A stretch of 64,000 nucleotides of DNA from Rhypophila decipiens (Eukaryota; Ascomycota; Sordariomycetes; Sordariales; Naviculisporaceae), in contig MU858225.1 of assembly GCA_033297075.1 (NCBI GenBank), positions 1-64,000 on the forward strand, given 5' to 3'. This document shows positions 11,282 to 21,302 of this stretch, piece by piece (the first letter of the stretch is position 1; every line of letters begins with the position of its first letter). The notes beneath the pieces were generated by a model. The model ran no database searches and was not told the DNA's origin. It saw only the letters and a list, made by a program, of their open reading frames with translations. A program made the position numbers and the translations under genes.

Positions 11282-12435
11282 TATATGCTAGTATGTGCAA
11301 AGGTATTGCTGCCGGACGCTGCCCATGCATGCTCAAAAAAACCAATACCATGCTCATCCATGCATTCTCTTGACACCGTAGGTGGTGATCAGACATGAGG
11401 GTGTGCGGACGTACATAAAATAAGTATCCACGTTCGATTTGAATATAAAGTTCGCATGGTATTAGCCATTCGCCAAGGCCAATCTTAAATAATCATATCT
11501 ACGGAGTACACGTCCCTTTTCATACGCCCGGTGCTGGCAGCTCGCCTTTAGGGTCCAACCATTTCTATACCAAAAAGTCGGAATTCTAGGGTGTGGAACG
11601 TTTGCCTACTTTGGTAGCCACTTGGTCGTGTCGCGGGAAGTACTATTTCTCTGGCATTATATGAATGTTTGTTTAGCGGACGTTTGAGCATATATTAAAA
11701 TATAGTTGAGCAAATAAAACTTTATAAGGATGACCCTAACCATTATTAATATTAAAGATTCACCCTTAGATCCTCTATGGCTTAATCCAGCCTTGTATTA
11801 CAACACAATGTCATTAGTGCTTTTTACAGTGAATGTCTCAATAGTTACCTTGGTCTTAATAATTACAATGTTGGCTTCAAAATCTCCTGGCATTACTCCT
11901 TTTTCCTTTGTCCAAAGGCAACCCTGTAGAAGAAAGATTGTGCTCGGCTGCCTGCTATTTGAGTGACCTTGAACGGAGTTCATGAAGAGGCCTAAGCCCT
12001 AAATCCACTGATGGCTCCTTGGATTTTGTATAGGACCGTTTGTTCTTGAATACAACCAACCACAGGCACTAATTACCATAAAAAATATCATCACCCCGCC
12101 GATCAGCTCAACAATAGTAGCCGTGCACATGAAATATAGGCTTTAAGTTCACAAGATACTCATTATTCGTCCAGGTCCTCAGTTAAGCGCGGGGAGACCA
12201 GATAATCCCTCACAGTCTACCTGTATCTAGAGCAATATCTAGCGGCGCTACGTCTAGACTTCGTGAGGCCTTGTACCCAGTTTGAAGGCAGTCCCCTCAG
12301 GCCCAAAAAGTACTCCTGTTCCTCCTCCTGCAAAACCAACTTTTCTCGGGATCTTTTGCTGTAGTACTTGGCTGCACCCGAATGCCTTGCCGCACTAGGC
12401 ACGCCAATCAAAATGCGCATCGCTCTCCAGCCACC
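11282..12435. other. AT-rich intergenic region
   Basis: Downstream of the HET pseudogene the sequence becomes AT-rich (11400-12120) with ATTATTAA and TAATATT strings. The open frames are short and not protein-like. Nothing further is recognised. Confidence 0.55.
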
Positions 12436-13404
12436 TTACCGCTCTTCCTCAGAATTCACTGAATGATCCAGCAAGAGATCCCTTGCCTGGTAACATGTAG
12501 GAAAATGCTCCTTGAGATAGATCTCAGGCATATATGCACGCCGGTCCAGACAGCCACGGCATTGGACGGCCTTGGGGCCAACCTCCCCCGTCTTGCGATT
12601 CTTCAGATACGGAACAACCATCGAGAGGAGGTGTTGGGGAAAGATCCAGTCGTAATAGGGTAAGGAGCGGTAAAGCCACCTGGTGTTTTCGGGTAGATAT
12701 CTTTTCTCTATGGGCGGGGGGTTACCGAGCTTCCACGGCAGGGTGCTTCTTAGGTGACTTTCCTCGGCGGGCGTCAGGCTGGTCGACCGCGGAAAGATGC
12801 CGAAGGTGTATTGGACCTGTTGGCTGACGTCTGTCCGCTTTACGTGCGGAAGTACCGTGCATGGGTAATCACTGTTCTGGCTGCGAAGGCAATAAATACA
12901 GAAACGGTCCAGGGTCGGAAGAAAGACCATCTCTGCGTAGTCTTCGCAGCAGCTGCACTGGGACGTTGTCAGGACTGTGTAGAGGTCCGCTATCGAATGG
13001 TAAATTGACAGCTGGGTGGCAATCACCCCCAAGAATGCGGTAGTGCCCGCGTATTTGGTGACGAGCCGGAACTCTGGCACTTGTTGGACGAGAGCGCGTG
13101 TCATGCTGGACGCGTGGCTGAATTTGATGAGGGATTTGACGTCCATGACAAGAAGAACCATCGTCATTATCTCGGTTGGGATCTTCTGGAAGTCTCCTAG
13201 GGCTGACGAGCGAGTTACAGCTGCGCGACCGCGGAGCTGGGCTTTGAAGAGATCGAGATCTTCTTTTGGAAACGGCTGAATCAGCTCGTCAAATTCCGGT
13301 CTCGTCTTGATAGTGCATTTTGCGATAATCTTGTCGTTGGTGAACTCCGCCAGCTGGTGATTGCTGGAGGTGTCATCTCGATCGTTGCTCTGTAGGGCTG
13401 ACAT
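12436..13404 (-). CDS. F-box-like protein with two Cys modules, family member A
   Basis: A single exon of 322 aa. Residues 69-110 form an F-box-like segment (LGDFQKIPTEIMTMVLLVMD then SLIKFSHAS); F-boxes usually bind Skp1 in SCF ubiquitin ligases. C150-x2-C153-x15-C169-x2-C172 surrounds the conserved string FLPTLDRF, a probable zinc-binding knuckle pair. The C-terminus has VVPYLKNRKTG, then C282-x2-C285-x14-H300-x3-C304. The start context ATGTCAGC is shared with member B. Members B and C share the same order of modules, and D and E are more distant relatives. Member A lacks the long acidic tail of B and C. The substrate and partners are unknown; the adaptor role is inferred from the F-box-like segment alone. 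Confidence 0.8.
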   Translation of the reverse strand: MSALQSNDRDDTSSNHQLAEFTNDKIIAKCTIKTRPEFDELIQPFPKEDLDLFKAQLRGRAAVTRSSALGDFQKIPTEIMTMVLLVMDVKSLIKFSHASSMTRALVQQVPEFRLVTKYAGTTAFLGVIATQLSIYHSIADLYTVLTTSQCSCCEDYAEMVFLPTLDRFCIYCLRSQNSDYPCTVLPHVKRTDVSQQVQYTFGIFPRSTSLTPAEESHLRSTLPWKLGNPPPIEKRYLPENTRWLYRSLPYYDWIFPQHLLSMVVPYLKNRKTGEVGPKAVQCRGCLDRRAYMPEIYLKEHFPTCYQARDLLLDHSVNSEEER

Positions 13405-14030
13405 CTTGAGCGTTGGATTCGTCTGAACGGATATCGTGTTTGGTGGAATGTCCTGCCAAATTCGCGGGTCTCAGCGCAATGAAGGCACCCTGAGACTTCT
13501 CTTCCAGAATGTTTAGAGGTTATGCGGGAGAGTCTGGTGGTTTCTGGCACAGAGTTTGAGTTTGTTGAGAGCTCGGGCTCTAGGGCCTGGTGGGGTTCTA
13601 ATTGCAGTGGGGCAACCGACCAGCCTCGGTCAGCTGGTAAGGGACATTCTTTTGAAACGAGCCAACCAGAAAAGGATTTTGGAGATGAAATGTATATGCA
13701 GGAGTGTTATTTGCATAACCCTTCATATTAAATGCCCGAATAAGCAATAACAAGTAACACTTGATTCCGAGTCGCCTAACACGAGGCCCGAGCCTTTAAT
13801 CAACAAATATCTAGCCGTATAGCGGCAAGATCTACTTCGATTTTCCGAAGTCGAAATACGGAAGATCACCTTGATAAGTAACTTTATAATTAAATAGGTA
13901 CGGTCTGACGATCAACCGAAATTCGGGCCCAAGGAAAAATGGGTCCGACATGTCTGACTCAAGAACATACATCCAAGTACACCTGCCACGGTTCCTGCAA
14001 GCAACGACGCCTATTAAAAAACATGTACCT
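13405..14030. other. Intergenic, AT-rich toward 13.7-13.9 kb
   Basis: This stretch contains the promoter side of F-box-like member A and the 3' flank of the FAD oxidoreductase. It becomes AT-rich at 13700-13910. No gene or RNA is recognised. Confidence 0.5.
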
Positions 14031-15541
14031 TCAAAGAGGAAGCTTGAAGCCACCGGGGACACCCTTCTGAAACAGACCCTCCGGATCGTACTTGGCGCTC
14101 ACCGCCTTCATCCGCTCAATGCTGTCTGCACCATATCCAGCCATCACATCATCCTTCCAATAAGCATAGTTGGCAAAGATGTAGCGATGCAAGAGACCCC
14201 GTTCGCTGGCGATTTGTCTCAGCTCCACGAGGAAATCCTCAATGGCCCCAAAGATGCGGTTGTCATCCGCTGGGTTTGTCCACACCGGGTTAATCAAGAC
14301 GATGAAAAGGGGCCCATCGGCGGGAGAGATGTCCATTGCGTTTCCGCCTGCTTCCTGGGAGTGCTTCAGCAGAGATTTGGTGAGGGGCTGGAATCCGAAC
14401 GAGAATGTGAACCCCTCGGTGTCCTTGACCTTGGGCAGGACATGCTGCCATTTGTCATAAAAGGTCTGAATAAGATCGAAATCCGGTTTGATGGTAACAG
14501 TAGCCCAGTATTGTCTGTGGGGAAAGATAACTTGGTTAGAGAGATCATGACATTGGCAGCAGTCGGTGAACGGCCGACGTACCTTCTTCCAACAGACGAG
14601 AATTTCGCGAGCTCTTCGGTAAAACCAAGAGTGGTGCTGGTCCTCAAGCTGGACATCTGTTCAATCTGCGGCTGTACTGAAGTGAACCGCTGAAGGGATG
14701 GCGGGTTGACTTGGCCCTGGGTGTGGTACATGACACAGGTCAGTGCGGTGTGACCGAACCCATAGCCAGCGCTGCACATGACGTGGACCTCCTCGTCTAA
14801 CTCGTCGCGAGCAAAGTCGCAAGCTCTGTGAAACAGGTCGGTGAAAGCTTCAGGCTGATAGTATACGACACCGCCCCAAACGTCTCCAGAGTTGTATGTT
14901 TTCATTGTAACCGACGTGACGACGCCAAAGTTGTTCAGTCCGCCCTTGAGAGCAATGAACAGGTCTGGATGTTCATCTGCGCTGGCGCGGACCAGCTCAC
15001 CGGCTGCGAGCACGACTTGGAATTCGGTTACCGAGTCGCAGGAAAATCCTCGGCGAGAAGATATGAGAGATAAGGCGCCCCCGAGAATGAACCCGCCGAC
15101 ACCGACGTTATTAACCCTTGCACCGGCAGTCGTCAAACCGTGCTTTTCCAATTCGGCGTATACCTTATCCCATGTCTCCCCTACACCAACCTTGACGGTG
15201 GATTCCTCAGCATCCAGGACAACTCCCTTGAAGTTTCGCAAATCAATGGTCACGCCGTCCTGGATGTTTGCGCCACCTGCAAAGGGCGTATGTCCAGTGC
15301 CGCGGATGGCGATCCTACATGAACCCTCAAGAACGAGTGGACCAAGAGCGCGAATCACTTCCTGGACCTGCTCGATGGTCTTTGGTCTCAAGATGAAGGA
15401 GGGCTTGAGCGCGCTCGCCAGGGCACTAAAGTAGGAACTGTTGGATTCATCATAACCCTCACTGCCAGGGTTGCAGAGAAGCTCAGAGTCTTGTCCGAGG
15501 ACAGTGGCCAAAGAGTTAAGAATGCGATCGTTGTCAAACAT
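14031..15541 (-). CDS. FAD-linked oxidoreductase, berberine-bridge-enzyme type
   Basis: Exons 15541-14583 and 14514-14031 give 480 aa. The 68-nt intron has donor GTACGT, a CTAAC branch and a CACAG acceptor. The FAD-binding PCMH fold is at residues 50-225: RPKTIEQVQEVI, then IRGTGHTPFAGGAN with H84 as candidate FAD-attachment histidine, TIDLR, NNVGVGGFILGGALS and FIALKGGLNNFGVVT. The C-terminal BBE region reads YIFANYAYWKDD...YG...KYDPEGLFQ...GGFKL. The family oxidises alcohols, sugars or alkaloid-like substrates and is common in fungal secondary metabolism and detoxification. No signal peptide is evident, unlike many secreted members. It lies between F-box-like members A and B; there is no other biosynthetic gene around it, so a metabolic cluster is not supported. 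Confidence 0.9.
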
Positions 15542-16830
15542 GGTCTCGTTATTTCAGGATTGTAGGGCTTGCGCGTGAGGATGGTATACAGGTAATTGGA
15601 TAGACAATGGGGGGGGGGGATGATGGTTGCGAACAGCTGGAGAGGAAAGTGGTTCTGGTCGAAGTGTTCTTACAGTACCTTTCTCTGGAAAATAAGTAAG
15701 CTGATGCCATACCTTGGCACGCGGGGGCGACACGGTGCTGTCGCACTGTGGGCGCGTAAGTAGAATACCTCTTTGACGTCCCGAAGGCGGAAGGCAATGA
15801 AAAGGACCGAGTCGAGAACCAAAAGTCCGCTGGTTCTTTACGCCGTCATCGTACTCAGCTCAAAGGTAGTAGTTTGTTGAATTCCTTGGCCGTCATAACG
15901 AGAATTCCATAGTCCCTCAGGACCAGCAGCACTGAAGTTGAGTTCGCTGTAGCCTTTCTTGCCATCATAGAGCTGGGAGATTGGCTCGCTCTCACTATAA
16001 CCTGCGTAAGGCCCGGGAGCAGCTGCGCTGTTCATGGAGGAACCAGGTGAGCGCCGAGAGAGAGAGAGAGAGCCAAGGCTGACACCGGAACATATGAGGG
16101 ATCTGAAGTTGGTGAAGAATCTCGAGTCTTTCAGCTTGGCGGGATATGGAAAACTTCTTGTAGCCGCAAGCCTAGAACTCGATAGCCATCGACCTCCATC
16201 ACTGCAGCCTGTGATGAGCACACTTTGTTGCAGGTCCTTGGATATGGTGTGAATGTGGCTAGACTGCCAACACAGGCTTGAGGGATATGGGTAGGACCGG
16301 TACAAGGCGGATGGAGTCAGTCAGAATATAAAGAATCGAGCGTGAAACAAGACAATCAAGTCACCTTAGTACCTGCCACAACTCAACCGTAAACGGGCTT
16401 GTTGGTGTCAAAGAGGGGCGAGATTGTGTCCCATTTCGGATGTGGCCAATATCTCTTGGGTCCAGTAAGTACCCCGCGGGTCGTAAATGATGTATATCAA
16501 CTTATGAAAGTGCCTGGTCATCATGTCAGCAAAGAAATGAAATAATGAATACATGTGCTAGCTTGATAGTACACTATGAGAATGTTCATTTGGCTGAGGA
16601 ATAACATGATGTTACTATATTGATTTTCTATGATCGCTTCCATATCTGCCCCATGCCAACTCTCTCATGATCAACCTATATATCCAGATGTCGTTCATAG
16701 AATGCCCAGTTTTATGGCAGAAGGGCCACGTGGTTCGCAATAAGGTGACCCTCAGTCGCAAAAGAAATCCATAAAACAGTGTCTCAGTCAATGTCCACCT
16801 CGATATCTTGGTCAAGGCCATCCTATTGAT
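15542..16830. other. Intergenic, possible gene remnant on minus strand
   Basis: A 155-codon minus-strand frame (15838-16305) has no recognisable domain. On the minus strand at about 16389-16520, two protein-like strings (IYIIYDPRGTYW and then WPHPKWDTISPLFD before a stop) lie in different frames after a plausible TGACCAG acceptor. This suggests the tail of a decayed or unrecognised gene. A GAGAGA microsatellite lies near 16056. Evidence is too thin to call a gene. Confidence 0.35.
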
Positions 16831-18054
16831 TCACTCCTCACCATTCTCTTCTTCATCTTCATCGTCCTCCTCATCGTCGTATTCTTCATCATCGCCTTCT
16901 TCCTCATCGCCCTCCTCTTCATTGTCTTCCCCCTCATCGTCCTCCTCATCACTGTCCCAACAATCCTGCCCCCTTTTCCTTGCAAAGGTTGTTCTAGCAC
17001 GGAACGGGCTTTCGAAAAAGTATAACGCTCCCTTGCAATTGGGAAAGTGCTCCATGAGAAAGAACCTCTCTGGCATGTGCTCCACATCGCAGGCATTACA
17101 ATCCACACAGTTCTCATGAACCGCGCCCGTCTTGCGATCCATAAGGTACGGAACAACCATCGAAACAACCAAGCGCGGTTCTTCCACTGGCCGACAATCC
17201 TGCCAGGAGCAAACCTCCAGGACACTCCAGGGATCCGAGGCTTCCGAGCGTCGCGGGACGTTGAGGACTGTCCAGGGAGCCTCATTCTTCACCGTGTGCC
17301 CAGGAGCAAGAGCAAGTAGGAGAGGGTCACGGTACTCTTGCTCCGATCCCAGATCCGTCTCCAGATCCGTCAGGAGGGTGCGGTTGAGCTGCTCTTCCGG
17401 GTGACCGGTCGGAAAAATGCGCAGATTGACGCGATCGAAGGTGCCCAAAATGACTGGCATTCTTGGATTGATGGTTGGGACCTGGCACTGGAGACTCAGA
17501 CTGCGGACGTTGAATCTCTTCCGCTCGATGAGACATTCGTAGCATGTCCGGCTCATGGGGGGCAGAAAGATGAGTTCGCCCCAGCGGCCGCAGGCGGTAC
17601 ACTTGGCAGATGTTACGGCGTTGTAGAGCTGGGCCAGAGTGACGAAGCGGGAGAGGCGAGTCGCGAGCACTGCCAAGAAGGCTGTATCGCCGGCTACCTT
17701 TAGCACGGCTTGATACTCGGGGACCTGGTGAACCACGGCCCGCGCATAGCTGCAGGTGTGGCTGAAGCGTACAAGAGTTGAGATATCAATGTGAAGGATG
17801 CTCATGGTTGCGATTTCAACCGGCAGCTTTTGAAGTTCGCCGATAGAGGATTGCGAGAACTCCCGTGGGGCGAACGGGGTGGTGAATGGCCTCAGCGCTT
17901 CTGCAGGAAATGGTTGCAGGAGGTTGGAACGGCGGCTGAGATTTCGACTTGTGCAAGAATCAAGGATCAGATCGTTGAGGCCCTCGTCATTACGGGTAAC
18001 CAGATAATAGGCTCTTGCCATTTCGGCTTCGGTAATGGGCTGGTGGGCTGACAT
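16831..18054 (-). CDS. F-box-like protein with two Cys modules, family member B
   Basis: A single exon of 407 aa starting at ATG 18054 (context AAAATGTCAGCC). The frame is open upstream to 18309, but that extension is Ser/Phe/Pro-rich leader sequence, and the chosen start matches member A. The F-box-like segment is at 70-112 (IGELQKLPVEIATMSILHID, STLVRFSHT). C152-x2-C155-x15-C171-x2-C174 flanks LIFLPPMSRT. The C-terminal module is VVPYLMDRKTG, then C319-x2-C322-x13-H336-x3-C340. Residues 367-407 are almost entirely Asp/Glu, an acidic tail encoded by a GAGGA-type microsatellite (about 16845-16950). It is divergent from member C across a 1.4-kb spacer. Function is unknown; a ubiquitin-ligase adaptor role is inferred. 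Confidence 0.8.
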   Translation of the reverse strand: MSAHQPITEAEMARAYYLVTRNDEGLNDLILDSCTSRNLSRRSNLLQPFPAEALRPFTTPFAPREFSQSSIGELQKLPVEIATMSILHIDISTLVRFSHTCSYARAVVHQVPEYQAVLKVAGDTAFLAVLATRLSRFVTLAQLYNAVTSAKCTACGRWGELIFLPPMSRTCYECLIERKRFNVRSLSLQCQVPTINPRMPVILGTFDRVNLRIFPTGHPEEQLNRTLLTDLETDLGSEQEYRDPLLLALAPGHTVKNEAPWTVLNVPRRSEASDPWSVLEVCSWQDCRPVEEPRLVVSMVVPYLMDRKTGAVHENCVDCNACDVEHMPERFFLMEHFPNCKGALYFFESPFRARTTFARKRGQDCWDSDEEDDEGEDNEEEGDEEEGDDEEYDDEEDDEDEEENGEE

Positions 18055-19429
18055 TTTGCCGAATTGTTGGAGTGGGCGAAGTTCGGGTTTTCTTGACTGC
18101 GGCCTTGAGAGTCGAAATCTGTGCTGGCTAGAGGCGCTAGAATAAGGCAGTGAGGAAGAGAAATGGAAGAGGGGAATGCCAAAGGACAATGTTTGGGGGC
18201 AGCGTTGAATATCCTTGAATCTTGACAGTAGTGGTTGAGTGAGGGCAGAGTTGGAGGCAAGATAGGTATCATGTATGGGCAAGAGGATTTGGATGTGGAA
18301 GAGTTGCAATAGAGGTTTGGAGTCCAGGCGCAGGCTAGAAATAGGTGAAGGTTGGTGCGGGAAGTCATGGGAAACTTTCCGTCAAAGCACGGACCTCATG
18401 GGAACTGACGTCGACCGCCCGGTTGACTCGAGATGAAATGCACACTTTTAACAATAGAGTTCAGACGTATTTACAAACCCCCTCTGACATGCACAAGCAG
18501 TCTGTTACTCTCATACCACCCTTCCTCTACACATGCACCCTATAGTACCCCCGTACAGCGAGTAGTAATCAGTAGTCTATTGACAAAACCTACATGTCTC
18601 GATCTTAATCTCTTACAGAATGGTGACAGTACCAGTATTGCTTCTTGACGTAGTAGGAGAAGATCATGAAATTCTGTAAAACGCCGGAAGGTCGAGGGTC
18701 TAAAGCTGCCAGCTGGTCTTTTTAATTCAAAGGCCAGATGTCGCTTGATGTAATAAACGTAAGTAAACGTAACGGAACTGACCCTAGGGGTTCAATGGGC
18801 CATCTGGAGACTTGGCACTGGATGAGGAACGGGTATCAGAATACTGGGATTACGCCAATAGGCTCAGATACGCCGTAAAGATCTGGCAGCTAAGACCCCA
18901 TATGATCAGGATAAAATCCGTCTAACGATGGTCAGTGGGCCACGGCAATAGTAGAATGAGTCACGGTGATCGAACAATTGTTAGAAAGATGGGTTAGTGT
19001 TTCAATCTCAACTCGACACGACTGTCAAGGTCTTTTCCCTGAGGCCCAAGCTTTGACGACCAGTTCCTCGTGCCTTGCCCCTCGCCGGTGGTCATCACAT
19101 CTTTTCTAGCCTACCCCTAAGCCCTCAACCTTTTCTACAACTATTTAACATCCAAGTTTTTCTTTTCCACGACTGTTTCTACTTCCAACCTCACCACACA
19201 CCAAGTTGAGCTTTTCAAACCCAACCTTCACAGTCACTTTTCCCCTTCCAACTTTGCCTTTCCCAGCCCCTGTCTACGGCTTCCAATCTACACGAACTCA
19301 ACACTTTGGTGACCATTCTGGACGTCCCATTCCCGCTGATTGCCTTCTTGTCGATAGACACAAACTCGCCCCCTGAAAGAAAAGCCAACAAACTCTCCAT
19401 CTTTCCACGATCCAGGATCCGCCGTCAAA
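18055..19429. other. Divergent promoter region of members B and C
   Basis: This 1.4-kb spacer lies between divergently transcribed paralogues. The stretch 18420-18800 is AT-richer, with a small direct repeat (GTAAGTAAACGTAACG) near 18757-18777. The stretch 19080-19420 is a C/T-rich leader upstream of the ATG at 19430. No gene is seen. Confidence 0.5.
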
Positions 19430-20737
19430 ATGGCCTCATCTTCTTACTCGGATTCCTCGTCTTACGCGTCTTCCTCATCCTCCTCGGAAGACGAGAGAAA
19501 CGTCGTCGATAAGCTGCTCGACGAAGGCATAAACGTCCACATCTTAAATCACTGCGTACACACGGAATGGAACAACAGGAATGACGTCTTGCTCCAATAT
19601 CCTCAAGTCGAGGTTGACAAGTTTACCCGCCAATTCGCCGTACAGAAAGGAGTCAAGTCCGCGACACTCGGCAGTCTTGAACGCCTTCCACTCGAGATCA
19701 AGTCATTGGTTGCCGTCAACATGGACCTCGTCTCCCTCGTCCGATTCATGCACACAAACCGAAGCGCCTGGGCTCTCGTGCAGCAACTCCCGGAGTTCCG
19801 CTTGGTCACTGAATTCGCAGGCACCTCGGCCTTCCTCGGAGCCCTCGTCACTGGAGTTTCACATTTCGTCACCCTGCCCCAGATCCAAGCCGCCCTGACG
19901 ACATACCAGTGTACAACTTGCCCCAACTTTGGCGAGCTCGTCTTCCTCCCAACCATGGAGCGGTGCTGTGGGGACTGTCTCCGGGAATGTGGAAACTTTG
20001 AGGTCAGGGATATCAGTCTGATATCACGACCACCGGGCATTAACCCACGAAAGCCCGTGCTCACTGGGGATCCCGCCGTCTTTGTCCAACCATCCGCAAC
20101 AGGAATCCAGACGCAACTGCCACTGATGTGGGCCTACCGAGGCCCAGGTGTCAAATACGATATGCACATGCTCCGCATCTTTCCCTCGTCGATGCAAAGA
20201 TCCGTCCTTGGCCGGGAATTGGTCCGTGAGATAGGCGCGCACAAGGTGTATAAGCGTGATTCGTGGACAGTCTGTCGAGTCCCACGCATCGAGAACCCCT
20301 GGGGCTTGCACGAAAGGCACCAAGATAGACACAGCCACCCGGAATGGATCCCCGGACTCTTGGCGGCGATTCCCGTCCCGTACCTGAAGGATCGGAGGAC
20401 CGGCGCGCTTGTAAGAGAGGGTGTGAGGTGCGCGGGGGGCTGCAAGGAAAAACGCATCCTGATGCCTACAACTTATCTTGAGGAGCATTTTCTGCAATGC
20501 CGCGGAGCAAAGAAGCTTTTCCTAGAATACCGGGATAAGAGAGGGTTAGATGACGGAGGAGTAGTCATCGACGGAGAGTATTCGAGCAGCAGTGACGGGA
20601 GTGAGGATGAAGAGGAGGGCGAGGAAGAGGAGGACGAAGAGAACGGCGAGGAGGATGAGGACGAAGAAAGTGGTGAGGGGAGCGAGGAACATAGTGATAG
20701 TGAATGGGACGAGGGTGATGAGGAAATGGGGCCATAG
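19430..20737 (+). CDS. F-box-like protein with two Cys modules, family member C
   Basis: A single exon of 435 aa with start context CAAAATGG. A Ser-rich N-terminus (residues 1-20) precedes the F-box-like segment at 80-121 (LGSLERLPLEIKSLVAVNMD, SLVRFMHTN). C161-x2-C164-x15-C180-x2-C183 flanks LVFLPTMER. The segment IPVPYLKDRRTG leads into C334-x3-C338-x14-H353-x3-C357. From about residue 380 the tail is Asp/Glu/Ser-rich. Members A and C share the segment VPEFRLVTxxAGTxAFLG (LPEFRLV here), so they are clear paralogues. The tail is encoded by a GAGGA/GAAGA-rich tract (20590-20720). Role as for the other members: inferred adaptor, no known target. Confidence 0.8.
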   Translation: MASSSYSDSSSYASSSSSSEDERNVVDKLLDEGINVHILNHCVHTEWNNRNDVLLQYPQVEVDKFTRQFAVQKGVKSATLGSLERLPLEIKSLVAVNMDLVSLVRFMHTNRSAWALVQQLPEFRLVTEFAGTSAFLGALVTGVSHFVTLPQIQAALTTYQCTTCPNFGELVFLPTMERCCGDCLRECGNFEVRDISLISRPPGINPRKPVLTGDPAVFVQPSATGIQTQLPLMWAYRGPGVKYDMHMLRIFPSSMQRSVLGRELVREIGAHKVYKRDSWTVCRVPRIENPWGLHERHQDRHSHPEWIPGLLAAIPVPYLKDRRTGALVREGVRCAGGCKEKRILMPTTYLEEHFLQCRGAKKLFLEYRDKRGLDDGGVVIDGEYSSSSDGSEDEEEGEEEEDEENGEEDEDEESGEGSEEHSDSEWDEGDEEMGP

Positions 20738-21302
20738 ATGTGGAAGAATTGTTATATGATTGTTAAGGATATGCCATACGTACACAATGTAGCTTGCCTG
20801 CAAGAAAAATAGACCTTTCTCTACAATAAGCCACGCACTCATGGATCACAACTACCTGTAAGCAGTTTCATGTAATTTTAAAGTCCAAAGAGGTAACCTT
20901 TTCCATGTGACTACTTAAAAGGAAAAAGAGCAACGGTTAAAACAATAGTAGCGTTAGACTTCAAGACAAGGACAAAGTATAAACAAAAAAAACGAATGTA
21001 TTACCCCCGAACTTAACTTAAATAACTATATCGGCGAGGGTTAAAGACTGATATCAGCGGCCGGTTGGGCTTTCCAAATCCTGAACTTTATCGAGGGGAG
21101 TAGAGATATCAAGGTTACGAGCGAAAATGAATCCCCGTATTATGTACATAGTATTTACCCGTCAGGGGCTATTATCGCACCTGACCCACTAGTTACTGGT
21201 GTATTAGCATATAAACAAATTCCACAAAGCGTCAAGTCGACCTCATATCGTTTCAGAGCCCCACAGTAACCCTGCTACCACCATCAACGAACCCCTGTTC
21301 CT
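20738..21302. other. AT-rich intergenic region
   Basis: The 3' flanks of two convergent genes meet here. AT-rich with no gene; a poly-A-like run lies near 20980. Confidence 0.5.

Noticed and set aside
15838..16305. 155-codon minus-strand frame near the FAD enzyme
   Set aside because: No domain, no signal peptide, no clear start context; could be a chance frame.
16389..16520. Two protein-like minus-strand strings ending in a stop
   Set aside because: They lie in different frames with no intron long enough to join them; at most a decayed gene tail, not recognised.
14031..20737. Secondary-metabolite cluster around the FAD oxidoreductase
   Set aside because: No polyketide synthase, NRPS, terpene cyclase or pathway regulator is adjacent; its neighbours are F-box-like proteins.
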